Part shown: positions 37,528 through 46,894 of the stretch, one piece after another | How the letters are laid out: each line of letters begins with the position of its first letter | How positions within the stretch are numbered: position 1 is the first letter of the stretch | From: Rhodospirillales bacterium | GTDB lineage: Bacteria; Pseudomonadota; Alphaproteobacteria; Reyranellales; Reyranellaceae | Assembly (NCBI GenBank): GCA_016185145.1 | Contig: JACPOB010000107.1 | Span: 1 to 64,000, forward strand | DNA: 64,000 nt | Direction of reading: 5' to 3' | Position numbers and translations under genes: made by a program | Notes under the pieces: model-generated | What the model was told of the DNA's origin: nothing | Databases searched by the model: none | The model's input: the letters and a program-made list of their open reading frames with translations, nothing else

Positions 37528-39333
37528 CTACCGCCCCGCCGCGTAGCCCTGCATGCCGCGCGGGTTGGCGGCGGCCTTGCGCCACGGGTCCTGGCGGCTG
37601 GCGGCGGTCAGGCGACCTTCCGACCAGTCGTCGTTCATCTCGACCTCATGGCCGCGCTTACGCAATTCCTGGACCGTTTCGGCCGGGATGCGGCCTTCCA
37701 GCACCAGCACGCCCGGCCGGGCGGTGCGCGGCCAGAAGGAGGAGGGGAAGTGCTCGCTGTGCCAGGCCGGCGCGTCGATCGCCTCCTGCAGGTTCATGCC
37801 GCAATGGACGTGGCGCAGGAACATCTGGGTGATCCACTGCTCCTGCTGGTCGCCGCCCGGCGAGCCCCAGACCATGTACGGCTCGCCGTCGCGATGGGCG
37901 AGCGTGGGCGTCAGCGTGGTGCGCGGCCGCTTGCCCGGCGCCAGCGACGATGGCTGGCCTTCCTCGAGCCACATGATCTGGCCGCGCGTGCCGACCGGAA
38001 AGCCGAGTTCGGGCACGACCGGCGAGCCTTGCAGCCAGCCGCCCGAGGGCGTCGCCGAGACCATGTTGCCGTCCTTGTCGACGATGTCGAAATGCACCGT
38101 GTCGCCGCTCATCTGGCCCATGCGTCCGACGGTCGGCTCGCCGGCGCCGCTTGCCGCCACGGCCGTGCGCGCGCCATCGGCCTTGCGCAGCCGGATGACG
38201 CCGCCATAGCCCTCGACCTTGCCCGGCCGCTGGTCGTGCGAGGCCTTCGCCGGATCGACGAGTTTGCGCCGATCGGCGTTATAGGCGTCGGACAGCAGCG
38301 TCTGCATGGGCACGTCGACGAACTTGGGGTCGCCGTAGAATGCCTCGCGGTCGGCGAAGGCGAGCTTGCTCGCCTCGACCACGGTATGGATGAAGTCGGC
38401 CGAGGTCGGGTCGGCGCCGTCGAGGTCGAAGCCTTTCAGGAGCGCCAGCTTCTGCAGGGTCACCGGGCTCTGCGCCCACGGGCCCGCCTTGCACACCGTG
38501 TAGCGGCCGTAGTCGTAGGTCAGCGGCTCCTCGACGGTGGCTTGCCACTTCGCCATGTCGTCGCCGCGCAGCAGTCCCTTGTTGCGCTGGCCCGAGACGT
38601 CCATCAGCTCTTCGTGGGTGTAGAAGCGGTCGATCGCCTCGGCGACGAAGCCCTGGCTCCACACCTTGCGGGCGCGCTCGATCACCGTCTCGCGGCCGCC
38701 GCCGCCGGCCTCGGCTTCCCTGATGATGCGGAGATAGGTGTTGCCGGCGGCCTGGTTGCGGAACAGCTCGGCGGGTTTCGGCACCTTGTTGCCCGGCAGG
38801 TAGACTGCCGCCGAAGAAGGCCAGTTGTCGCGGAAATTCTCCTGTACCGTCGCGATGGTGGCCGAGGCGCGCTCCAGCATCGGGTAGCCGCCCATGTAGT
38901 AGCCAATGGCCGGCGCCAGCACCTCGCTCAACGACATCGTGCCGTAGTCGCGCAGCATCAGCATGTAGGCGTCGAAGGTGCCAGGGACGGCGGCGGGCAG
39001 GAGCCCGGTGCCGGGAATGAGGTCGAGGCCCAGGCCCTTGAAATGGGCGATGTCGGCCTTGGCCGGCATCACGCCCTGGCCGCACATCACCTCGGTCTTG
39101 CCCTTCTTCACCGCGTGGAAGATCAGCGGCACGTCGCCGCCCGGACCGTTGAGGTGCGGCTCCACCACCTGCAGGGCGAAGGCCGTGCCGACCGCGGCAT
39201 CGAAGGCATTGCCGCCGCGCTCCAGGATCCCCATGCCGACCGCCGTGGCGATCCAGTGCGTGGACGCGACCACGCCGAACGTGCCGACGATCTCGGGACG
39301 GGTGGTGAACGGATTTGGATTGATGAGTTTCAC
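37528..39333 (-). CDS. ggt: Gamma-glutamyltransferase family protein
   Basis: The protein has 601 residues from a GTG at 39333 (VKLINPNPFTTRPEIVGTFGVVASTHWIATAVGMGILERGGNAFDAAVGTAFALQVVEPH). The autoprocessing site region is MSGDTVHFDIVDKDGNMVSATPSGGWLQGS, where the Thr before VHF is the candidate nucleophile of the small subunit. PGKRPRTTLTPTLAHRDGEPYMVWGSPGGDQQEQWITQ is typical of the family. No signal peptide is visible, so it may be cytoplasmic, unlike E. coli Ggt. It should cleave gamma-glutamyl amides such as glutathione. It leads the second peptide transporter operon. Confidence 0.92.
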   Translation of the reverse strand: MKLINPNPFTTRPEIVGTFGVVASTHWIATAVGMGILERGGNAFDAAVGTAFALQVVEPHLNGPGGDVPLIFHAVKKGKTEVMCGQGVMPAKADIAHFKGLGLDLIPGTGLLPAAVPGTFDAYMLMLRDYGTMSLSEVLAPAIGYYMGGYPMLERASATIATVQENFRDNWPSSAAVYLPGNKVPKPAELFRNQAAGNTYLRIIREAEAGGGGRETVIERARKVWSQGFVAEAIDRFYTHEELMDVSGQRNKGLLRGDDMAKWQATVEEPLTYDYGRYTVCKAGPWAQSPVTLQKLALLKGFDLDGADPTSADFIHTVVEASKLAFADREAFYGDPKFVDVPMQTLLSDAYNADRRKLVDPAKASHDQRPGKVEGYGGVIRLRKADGARTAVAASGAGEPTVGRMGQMSGDTVHFDIVDKDGNMVSATPSGGWLQGSPVVPELGFPVGTRGQIMWLEEGQPSSLAPGKRPRTTLTPTLAHRDGEPYMVWGSPGGDQQEQWITQMFLRHVHCGMNLQEAIDAPAWHSEHFPSSFWPRTARPGVLVLEGRIPAETVQELRKRGHEVEMNDDWSEGRLTAASRQDPWRKAAANPRGMQGYAAGR

Positions 39334-39391
39334 GGGCCGGCCTCCAAGGACGCTGGAAGCCGGAGACCTTAAGCCCGGCGGATCGGTCCGG

Positions 39392-40270
39392 CTAGGGGTC
39401 GGTTGCCTCGGGCAGCTGCATCCAGCCGGGGATTTCAGGCACCAGGCGCGTATCGCCCGCCGAAAGCGCCTGTCCGCTGCGCGCGGCGTCAACGCGCAGC
39501 ATGGCGAGCGCGCGGTCGCCGACGCCGGAACGCAGTTCACCCACTTCCTGATCGCCAAGATGTACCGGAGCGCCGGGCTCGGGCAGGGCGCCCTCGATCC
39601 TGACCGGGAACAGGCGCTTCCTGATCAGCGCGCGATACTTGGTGCGGGCCGTCAGCTCCTGGCCCATGTAACAGCCCTTCTGCCAGTCGACGCCGTTCAG
39701 CTCGTCGAAGCCGTTCTCCAGCAAAAGCGCCTTCTCGACGATGAGGTCGCGGCTGCCGTCGGGTACGCCCAGGCCGATGCGCAGCTCGTCGTAGGATTGC
39801 AGCGGTGCGGCCGAGAAGCCGCGCGCCTGCAGAACGGTGGCCGCCGTGCCGGTGGGGGCGATCACGCGGATGCCGAGTTCGGCAAGCCGTGGATCGACGA
39901 AGGCGATGGCGCCGTCGATCGGCATGGTCGTCGCCGCGTCGGGGCCGTAGGCCACGGCGACCTCCAGCCTCTCGCCGCGATCCTCGACGGTCACCTTGGA
40001 GCGCAGCTTGTACAGCGCGAGCTTCCTGGCGAGCGCCGCGGCACGCTCGCGCTCGGTCTCAAGCAGCAGGGTGCCGTCGCCGCCGTCGGCCACGAACATG
40101 TCGTTGAGGAAGCGGCCCTGTGGCGTCAGCAGCGCCGCCCAGATGGCGCGGTCCGGCGCCACCTTGGTGGTGTCGTTGGAGATCAGGCCCTGCAGGAACT
40201 CGACGCGATCCGGACCGCCGATGGCGATCACGCTGCGATGCGGGCTGAGACTGAACTGGCGGGCGGTCAT
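39392..40270 (-). CDS. ygfZ: YgfZ/CAF17-type folate-binding protein
   Basis: The 292-residue protein belongs to the GcvT-like family. The defining motif K-G-C-Y-x-G-Q-E appears as VDWQKGCYMGQELTARTKYRALIRKRLFPV (about residues 194-222), and the start SLSPHRSVIAIGGPDRVEFLQGLISNDTTKV is typical. These proteins use tetrahydrofolate and help mature or repair certain iron-sulfur enzymes. It is 58 bp upstream of ggt on the same strand and may share its transcript. Confidence 0.93.
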   Translation of the reverse strand: MTARQFSLSPHRSVIAIGGPDRVEFLQGLISNDTTKVAPDRAIWAALLTPQGRFLNDMFVADGGDGTLLLETERERAAALARKLALYKLRSKVTVEDRGERLEVAVAYGPDAATTMPIDGAIAFVDPRLAELGIRVIAPTGTAATVLQARGFSAAPLQSYDELRIGLGVPDGSRDLIVEKALLLENGFDELNGVDWQKGCYMGQELTARTKYRALIRKRLFPVRIEGALPEPGAPVHLGDQEVGELRSGVGDRALAMLRVDAARSGQALSAGDTRLVPEIPGWMQLPEATDP

Positions 40271-40321
40271 CGCCTCAAGATGTGGGACGCCGCGGGCGCC
40301 TTGGCAAGCGCCCCGCGCCGG

Positions 40322-42808
40322 TCACGGCGCCTGCCATTTCTTCCGGCAGGCTTCCGTGGCATCGATGTCCTCGGTCAGCCGGGCGAGACGGATGCAGAGG
40401 CGGATGAACTCGTCGCGGTTGCCGCACTCGTCCTGGGAGCCCTTGTCCAGGCCCAGCATCGTATGCAGCACGCTCCACGCCTCCGCCGAATCGTGCCAGC
40501 TCATGGTCGGGCTCTTGTGGTCGCGGATGCGGCATTGGCGGAAGTGGAAGAAGTCGATGTTGTTGTCCCAGGCGAGGCGCTTTCGCAGCATCTCCAGCGT
40601 CGCTTCCTCCTGCTCCTTGAGCTCCTTCGCCTCCATCGGCTTGAGGCTATTCTCCCGCTTGCGCTCGTTGATCTCCTTCGCCAATCGGTCGCGGACGACG
40701 ATCTCGGCGTCCCTTATGCGATCGTGGAGTGCCGTTGCGGCGGCTTCGCCACGCGATACCCGGCCGTCGTACAGCGCCAGGACAGGATCGACCAACAGCT
40801 CGGCATGGTCCTTTACGGCCGCCGGACATTCCTCCCAGCGGTTGCCGGAATGCACCGTCGGCGTCGGGTAGTTGTCGGTGGGCACCGGCGAACAGTCGGG
40901 CGTGGCCTCCGATCGCGAGCCGTCGCTGCGCAGGTGCAGCCGGTCGAGCGACGGGTCGCTGCTGATCAGGATGGCGATCGGCGCGGCCTGATGCGTGCCG
41001 TTCTGCACCTCGGCGACGCGCATGGTCAGGAACCGCAGGACCTCGTCCAGCGTGTAGGCGCCGAAATTTTCGAACAGACCGCCATCGGTGACGCGCGCCT
41101 GGACGTTGCCCTTGCAGTCGCGCAGCGCTCCGGTCGGCGAGATCACCGGGAAACGGGCGCTCATGGTGACGGACGTGCTGATCGGGATGTCGGCCTTGAT
41201 CATGTCGAACGTGTCATATCGGTTGATGCCGCTCGACAAGCTCGAGAGGCGGATGTTCGACGTGATGATGCGCTTGCCTTTTTCGACCGACGTGCCGTTC
41301 AGCACCAGCGCCGGCCACGGTCGATCGTCGCTGCCGAAGGTGGCGACAAAGCCCTTGTCCCAGGTGAGGTCGGCCTTGCCGGCGGCGCCGCTCTTTTCCC
41401 AGGCCGCCTCCCACGCCTTTTCGATGGCGACGCCGCGGTCGGGCGGCACGGCCGACGGCACGATCCTGCGCATGAGCGTGAGGCCGTTGAACGGCAGGTC
41501 GACATAGAGGCCGGCCGCGAAGGTCGGCCCGAGAAAGTCGTTCTCGATGATCTCGCGTGCTTTCTCGGCCGGCTTGTCGAGCACGGGCGAGGCCTTCTTC
41601 GCGAGGCGATGGGCTTGCAGCAGCGAACGGAAGGTCACCGCCCCCAACGAACCGCCCGAGACGCCGCTGATCATGAACAGGCGGTCCGTGAAATGCGGTT
41701 CGCGCGCGGCGATCTCGCCCAGCACCTGCGTTGTCCAGAAGGCCGCGCGGCTGGCGCCGCCCGCCGTCGCCACCATGATCAGCGGCGGCGCCTTGAGGTC
41801 GCCGTCGACCGCCTTTGGCGCGAGATCCTTGTTGACGTCCCACCATTTGAAGTAGGCGTCCTTCAGCATCATCCGCTTGTCCGCGCCCATCCACGCCTGA
41901 TCCTGCTGCTCGCAGGTCAACGGCGAGCCGTCGGCGGATTTGGCGACGCGCAGCGTACGGACATCGTGAAAGTCGCCGAACACGATCGGCGACACGACCA
42001 GCGCTGCGACGGCCGCGCCGAACAGCGGCAGCTCGTACTTCGCCGAAAGCATCACGAGGTAGCAGCCGACCGGCACCATCAGGGCAAAGCCGAGCAGGGC
42101 CGCCGGGACTGCGCCGCGGAAGATGTTGTCGCTCATCCACACCGGCAGGAGCAGCACCAGGATGGAGAAGACGGGTGCGGCGACCACGGTCGCGACGAGG
42201 AACCTGCGCGCGAAGGGATGCTTCGGGTCGAAAATCTCGGTCGTGAGGTCGCGGTCGGGCAGCCAGCTCGAACCGACGATGCCCTTGTTCTTCAGCCAGC
42301 GCGCGATGCGCTCGCGCTCGCGCACCACCATGTAGAAGATTCCGGCGATGGCGACATAGGCGATCGCCAGGACGAGGAAGCGGGTGGCGTGCTTGTCGTC
42401 TCCGGCATAGTCGTAGAGCGTGCGCGCTTTCCAGAAGGCCAGCGCGACCGACAGCATGGCCGCCGTGCCGATCAACCGCGGCACTTCGACCGTCAGCCAG
42501 CCGTGCCAGCGCCGGTGCGGAAGCGGCGGCGGCGGATTGATCCAGGTGAACTGCACCGTCACGCGCGCCCAGTACCAGGCGATCGTCGCCCAGATCGTGA
42601 CTGCGATCAGGGTGGTCAGCAGGGCAGGCCAACCCTTCCGCGACGGCGCGGCATCGGCGATGACGATGTCCCGCGCCTGGTCGGTCAAGCCGATCAGCGC
42701 CACACCGACGAGCACCGGCAGCACCGCCGCCCGACAGACCCAGAGCATGCGGACTGCGGCCATGACGTGCCACCAGAGCCAGGCCAATCCGTCGCGGAAT
42801 TGCTTCAT
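40322..42808 (-). CDS. Membrane-anchored patatin-like serine hydrolase
   Basis: The 828-residue protein has an N-terminal region (residues about 20-280) with six to eight membrane segments, then a soluble patatin-like domain. The domain shows the oxyanion loop TAGGASR (348-354), the nucleophile elbow ISGVSGGSLGA with Ser384, and the catalytic DGG at 575-577 (VTDGGLFENFG). Patatins cleave acyl esters of lipids. The C-terminal 200 residues include a coiled-coil-like RDRLAKEINERKRENSLKPMEAKELKEQEEATLEMLRKRLAW. The ATG at 42808 follows a GGAGG-like site and precedes the first helix. Neighbours give no pathway. Confidence 0.8.
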   Translation of the reverse strand: MKQFRDGLAWLWWHVMAAVRMLWVCRAAVLPVLVGVALIGLTDQARDIVIADAAPSRKGWPALLTTLIAVTIWATIAWYWARVTVQFTWINPPPPLPHRRWHGWLTVEVPRLIGTAAMLSVALAFWKARTLYDYAGDDKHATRFLVLAIAYVAIAGIFYMVVRERERIARWLKNKGIVGSSWLPDRDLTTEIFDPKHPFARRFLVATVVAAPVFSILVLLLPVWMSDNIFRGAVPAALLGFALMVPVGCYLVMLSAKYELPLFGAAVAALVVSPIVFGDFHDVRTLRVAKSADGSPLTCEQQDQAWMGADKRMMLKDAYFKWWDVNKDLAPKAVDGDLKAPPLIMVATAGGASRAAFWTTQVLGEIAAREPHFTDRLFMISGVSGGSLGAVTFRSLLQAHRLAKKASPVLDKPAEKAREIIENDFLGPTFAAGLYVDLPFNGLTLMRRIVPSAVPPDRGVAIEKAWEAAWEKSGAAGKADLTWDKGFVATFGSDDRPWPALVLNGTSVEKGKRIITSNIRLSSLSSGINRYDTFDMIKADIPISTSVTMSARFPVISPTGALRDCKGNVQARVTDGGLFENFGAYTLDEVLRFLTMRVAEVQNGTHQAAPIAILISSDPSLDRLHLRSDGSRSEATPDCSPVPTDNYPTPTVHSGNRWEECPAAVKDHAELLVDPVLALYDGRVSRGEAAATALHDRIRDAEIVVRDRLAKEINERKRENSLKPMEAKELKEQEEATLEMLRKRLAWDNNIDFFHFRQCRIRDHKSPTMSWHDSAEAWSVLHTMLGLDKGSQDECGNRDEFIRLCIRLARLTEDIDATEACRKKWQAP

Positions 42809-42870
42809 GGTGCCCTCCCCCAAGGACGACCTCGCGAGACTACGGATAACGCCCACTTTGCCGCATTCCT

Positions 42871-42892
42871 GTTTGTGGCAAATCCCACAAAC
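42871..42892. promoter_or_regulatory. 22-bp inverted repeat, possible operator
   Basis: GTTTGTGG (42871-42878) and CCACAAAC (42885-42892) are perfect inverted 8-bp arms around CAAATC, in the 207-bp divergent gap between the patatin-like gene and the dCache-HAMP gene. The dyad size fits a dimeric repressor or activator site. No adjacent regulator gene suggests an owner. Confidence 0.4.
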
Positions 42893-43015
42893 GGGTGAAG
42901 CCGAGGAGACCGCGCCAGGGCAGCCGCCGGGCAGTGCCGCGGCGTGCCGGCGCGATCTTGCCGCGTCGTCGGAGGGCATAGTAGCGTGGCGCACCGCTGC
43001 TACCGGAAGCCGCCG

Positions 43016-44137
43016 ATGAGCCTCTTCAGCCCAGAACCGTTACCAGTCGGCAAGTTCACCGCCGGCCTGTTCACCATCCGGTCCTACCTTCTGCTGCTGA
43101 TCGCCGCCGTCATCGTGCCGATGATGGTGCTGGTCGCCATACTTGCCTGGGACTACGGCACGGCCGGGCGGCGTACGATCGAAGCCCAGCGGCTGGACGC
43201 CGCCAACAACCTCAAGCACCTGATGGACGGAGAAATCCAGGCAACGGCGGGCTTCCTCAACGGGCTCGCCACGTCGCTCGCACACCATCCAGCCGATCCC
43301 CGCATCGCCGAGAATGCCATCGCCGCCGCCCGGTCCCACGGCTTCGCCGCGCTCGTGGTGCACGATCGCACCGGCCGCCAGCTCTTCGTCGCGCCGACAA
43401 CCGTTGCTGCCGGTCTGACCGCGGCCCATGAACTCGGGGTCGCCGAGGTGGTCGCCGGCGGCAAGCCCGTCGTGTCGGATCTCGTGGTCGATGCGGGTGA
43501 GCTCAAGCCCGGCCTGTTCTTCGTGTCGGTGCCCGTGCTGGTCGACGGTCAGGTCGCGCTGGTGCTGAGCGGCGGGCTGCCGCCGCAGCGTCTGCAGCCG
43601 CTGCTGGCCGAAGCCGGCCTGGATAGCGGCTGGCGGGCGGCGATCGTCGATCGCAGGGGCATCATCCTGGCGCGCCGCGACCGGCCCGACCTCTATGTCG
43701 GCGCCTATGCGCAGAATCCCATGATCGAGGTCGCACGCGGCAACCAGTCGGCCGGCCTGTTCGACGTCGTGTCGCGTGACGGGGTGGAGGTGAAGAATTC
43801 CTTCGTGCGGTCGGCGTTGTCCGGCTGGACCGCCGCGGTGGCGGTCGCCGCATCCGTCGTCGACGCGCCGCTGCATCGTACGGCGCTCACCATGGCGGCC
43901 ATCGGCCTCGCCCTCACCCTGGTGAGCCTGCTGCTGGGCTCATTGGTCGCCGGCCGCATCTCGCGCGCCGTGCAGCAGCTCGGCGTCGCCTCGGCTGCGT
44001 TCGCCAGCGGCTATGCCGTGCCGCTGCCGACCAGCATGCTGACCGAGCTGCAGGATGTGGCGCAGGCCATGAAGGTGTCGGCCGAGCGCGCCAAGCGCCG
44101 TGAAGCCAGGACGCGTGAGGCGCAGAACCAGCTTTAG
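43016..44137 (+). CDS. dCache-HAMP sensor protein without an output domain
   Basis: The 373-residue protein has a first membrane helix (SYLLLLIAAVIVPMMVLVAILAW, residues 28-50), a periplasmic region of about 240 residues like dCache sensors (with GWRAAIVDRRGIILARRDRPDLYVG), a second helix (ALTMAAIGLALTLVSLLLGSLVAG) and a HAMP segment RISRAVQQLGVASAAFASGYAVPLP...ELQDVAQAMKVSAERAKRREART. It then stops. Such proteins normally continue into PAS and kinase, cyclase or methyl-accepting domains. The stop lies 4 bp from the end of the convergent cysNC gene, so the C-terminal half may have been lost by rearrangement. Confidence 0.8.
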   Translation: MSLFSPEPLPVGKFTAGLFTIRSYLLLLIAAVIVPMMVLVAILAWDYGTAGRRTIEAQRLDAANNLKHLMDGEIQATAGFLNGLATSLAHHPADPRIAENAIAAARSHGFAALVVHDRTGRQLFVAPTTVAAGLTAAHELGVAEVVAGGKPVVSDLVVDAGELKPGLFFVSVPVLVDGQVALVLSGGLPPQRLQPLLAEAGLDSGWRAAIVDRRGIILARRDRPDLYVGAYAQNPMIEVARGNQSAGLFDVVSRDGVEVKNSFVRSALSGWTAAVAVAASVVDAPLHRTALTMAAIGLALTLVSLLLGSLVAGRISRAVQQLGVASAAFASGYAVPLPTSMLTELQDVAQAMKVSAERAKRREARTREAQNQL

Positions 44138-44141
44138 TGGT

Positions 44142-45953
44142 TCAGTCGAACACGCCGCGCCGCTGCAGCGCATCGATGACCCGATCGACTTCCTCGTCGA
44201 TCGTCATCTCGAGAGTGTGCAGATGGAGGTCGGGCGTCTCGGGCGACTCGTAGACCGAGTCGACGCCCGTGAAATTCCTGAGCTCGCCGACCCGGGCTTT
44301 GTGGTAGAGGCCCTTGGGATCGCGGCGCTCGCATTCGGCGATCGGCGTGTCGACGAAGATCTCCAGGAACGCATCGTCGGCCAGCCGCTCGCGCGCCAGT
44401 CGGCGCTCGGCGCGGAACGGCGAGATGAACGACACGAGCACGATCAGGCCGGCATCGGCCATCAGGCGGGCGATCTCGATGACGCGCCGCACGTTCTCGA
44501 CCCGGTCGGCGTCGGTGAAGCCCAGGTCGCGGTTGAGGCCATGGCGCACGTTGTCGCCATCGAGCAGGTAGGTGTGGCGGCCGAGGACGGTCAAGCGCCG
44601 CTCGACGCCGTCGGCGATCGTGGACTTGCCCGAGCCCGACAGGCCGGTGAACCACAGGATCGCCGGACGATGGCCCTTGATCGCCGTGCGTTTCGCCTTG
44701 TCGACGGTGAAGTCCTGCCAGGCGAGATTGGCGGCGCGCCGCAACGGGAAGCGGATCATGCCGGCGCCGACAGTGGCGTTGCTCAGCCGGTCGATCAGGA
44801 TGAAGCCGCCGGTCTCACGGTTGTCGTCGTAGGTGTCGAAGGGGAGGGCGCGGTCGAGCGAGACATTGGCGAAACCGATGTCGTTCGGTCCGAGCTGCTT
44901 GGCGGGGCAGTGCGATCCGCTGGTGACGTCGAGCCGGTGCTTCAGCTCGCTCACTGTCGCCGTCGTCGTCGCCGTACCGAGCCGCAGCAGATAGGGCCGT
45001 CCCGGCAGCATCGGTGCATCGCCAAGCCACACGATGTGCGCAGCGAACTGGTCGCTGAGATGGGGCGGGGCGCCGGAAGCGGCAATGACGTCGCCGCGGC
45101 CGACATCGACCGCCGGATCGAGGGTCAGCGTGACCGCCTGGCCGGCCGTCGCGCCGTCGAGGTCGCCCTCGTAGGTGACGATGCGGGCCACGTGGGCCTG
45201 GATGCCCGACGGCAGGATGGCGACATCGTCGCCGGGGCGCACGCTGCCGCCCAATACGGTCCCGGCATAGCCACGAAATCCGTCGGCGCGGTTGATCCAC
45301 TGCACCGCCAGCCGGAATGGCTGGTCCCCGACCGGTGCGGTGTGGGCGGCCTCGAGATGGCCGAGCAGCGTCGGGCCGCTGTACCACGGCATTGCCGCGC
45401 TCGGCCGTATGACGCTGTCGCCATGCAGCGCGCAGACGGGAATGGCCGTCACGTCCCTCAGGCCGAGTTGGCCGGCCATCGCCGCGTAGCCTTCGACGAT
45501 CGCGGCGAAGCAGTCTTCGCGGTAGCCGACAAGGTCCATCTTGTTGACGGCAAGGACGATGCGGCGGATGCCCATCAGCGCCACGATGGCACTATGCCTG
45601 AGAGTCTGCGGCAGCAGGCCCTTGGTGGCGTCGACCAGGATGACCGCCAGGTCGGCGGTCGACGCCCCCGTCGCCATGTTGCGCGTGTACTGCTCGTGAC
45701 CCGGCGTGTCGGCGACGATGAAACGCCGCCTTGGCGTCGAGAAGTAGCGGTACCCGACGTCGATGGTGATGCCCTGCTCGCGTTCCGCCTGCAGGCCGTC
45801 GACCAGCCCCGCGAGATCGGAGACGGTTGCGCGGCGATCGTCCGGCACGACGTCGGCGTCGACCAGGAGCCGACCGATCAGTGTGCTCTTGCCGTCGTCG
45901 ACGCTGCCGCAGGTGATGAAGCGCAGCAGGCTTCCATCGAAAGCCGCGTCCAT
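44142..45953 (-). CDS. cysNC: Bifunctional sulfate adenylyltransferase GTPase / APS kinase (CysN-CysC)
   Basis: The 603-residue fusion has a CysN part: [15 protein letters not shown] (G1), [17 protein letters not shown] (G3) and NKMD (G4), then elongation-factor-like beta barrels. From about residue 430 comes APS kinase with P-loop [17 protein letters not shown] and [34 protein letters not shown]. Together with CysD it makes APS, then PAPS, the sulfate donor. Its start overlaps the cysD stop by 1 base (TGATG). A sulfotransferase gene lies upstream, so the cluster is likely for sulfation rather than only cysteine synthesis. Confidence 0.95.
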   Translation of the reverse strand: MDAAFDGSLLRFITCGSVDDGKSTLIGRLLVDADVVPDDRRATVSDLAGLVDGLQAEREQGITIDVGYRYFSTPRRRFIVADTPGHEQYTRNMATGASTADLAVILVDATKGLLPQTLRHSAIVALMGIRRIVLAVNKMDLVGYREDCFAAIVEGYAAMAGQLGLRDVTAIPVCALHGDSVIRPSAAMPWYSGPTLLGHLEAAHTAPVGDQPFRLAVQWINRADGFRGYAGTVLGGSVRPGDDVAILPSGIQAHVARIVTYEGDLDGATAGQAVTLTLDPAVDVGRGDVIAASGAPPHLSDQFAAHIVWLGDAPMLPGRPYLLRLGTATTTATVSELKHRLDVTSGSHCPAKQLGPNDIGFANVSLDRALPFDTYDDNRETGGFILIDRLSNATVGAGMIRFPLRRAANLAWQDFTVDKAKRTAIKGHRPAILWFTGLSGSGKSTIADGVERRLTVLGRHTYLLDGDNVRHGLNRDLGFTDADRVENVRRVIEIARLMADAGLIVLVSFISPFRAERRLARERLADDAFLEIFVDTPIAECERRDPKGLYHKARVGELRNFTGVDSVYESPETPDLHLHTLEMTIDEEVDRVIDALQRRGVFD

Positions 45954-46855
45954 CAGAAGTAGCCTTCGACTTTCTTGCGCTCCATCGAGGCCTCGCCATG
46001 GTCGATGGCGCGACCCTGGCGCTCGGAAGTGCGCGAGCGGCTGAGCTCGTCGATGATGGCCGGCACGGTGTCGGCCCGCGATTCGATGGCGCCGGTCAGC
46101 GGATAGCAGCCGAGCGTGCGGAACCGCACCCAGCGCAGCTCCGGGGTCTCCTGACCCCGCAGCGCAAGCCGCTCGTCGTCGCACAGGATCAACAGGCCGT
46201 TGCGGCGGACGACCATGCGGCCGGCGGCGAAGTAGAGCGGCACGACGGGAATGTTCTCGCGTGCGATGTAGGTCCAGATGTCGAGCTCGGTCCAGTTCGA
46301 CAAGGGAAAGACCCGGACGCTCTCGCCGGGATTGAGGCGGCCGTTGTAGAGGTGCCAGAGCTCGGGCCGCTGGCTGCGCGGATCCCAGCGATGGTTGGCG
46401 CTACGCAGTGAGAATATCCGCTCCTTGGCGCGCGACGGCTCTTCGTCGCGGCGGGCCCCGCCGATCGCGGCATCGAAGCCATGAAGGTCGAGCGCCTGCT
46501 TCAGCGCCTCGGTCTTCATGATGTCCGTGTGGATGGCGGCACCATGGCTGAGGGGACCGATGCCGCGCGTCAGGCCCTCGTGGTTGACGTGCACGAGCAG
46601 CGACAGGCCAAGCTCCTTCACCCGCCGATCGCGGAAGGCGATCATCTCGCGGAACTTCCAGGTCGTATCGACGTGCAGCAGCATGAAAGGGGGAGGGGCC
46701 GGATGGAAGGCCTTGATCGCGAGATGAAGCAGGACCGAGGAGTCCTTGCCGACCGAATAGAGGATGACCGGCTTGGCGAACACCGCGGCTGCCTCGCGTA
46801 GCGCGTGGATGGCTTCCGCCTCGAGTTCGCGCAGGTGGGAGTCGAAGACTGGCAA
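45953..46855 (-). CDS. cysD: Sulfate adenylyltransferase subunit 2
   Basis: The 300-residue protein begins [46 protein letters not shown], with the SGGKDS-like PP-loop (SVGKDSS). [21 protein letters not shown] and [15 protein letters not shown] are diagnostic of CysD, as is the C-terminal [21 protein letters not shown]. It adenylylates sulfate to APS, driven by the CysN GTPase encoded directly downstream. Confidence 0.96.
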   Translation of the reverse strand: MPVFDSHLRELEAEAIHALREAAAVFAKPVILYSVGKDSSVLLHLAIKAFHPAPPPFMLLHVDTTWKFREMIAFRDRRVKELGLSLLVHVNHEGLTRGIGPLSHGAAIHTDIMKTEALKQALDLHGFDAAIGGARRDEEPSRAKERIFSLRSANHRWDPRSQRPELWHLYNGRLNPGESVRVFPLSNWTELDIWTYIARENIPVVPLYFAAGRMVVRRNGLLILCDDERLALRGQETPELRWVRFRTLGCYPLTGAIESRADTVPAIIDELSRSRTSERQGRAIDHGEASMERKKVEGYF

Positions 46856-46894
46856 GTGGGCTGCTCTTCCAGTTTGAGCGAGGGGAACGTTCGA

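Noticed and set aside
38978-42898. A 1306-codon plus-strand open frame across ggt, ygfZ and the patatin-like gene
   Set aside because: It runs antisense through three recognisable genes and has no domain or composition of a real protein. High GC makes such frames common.
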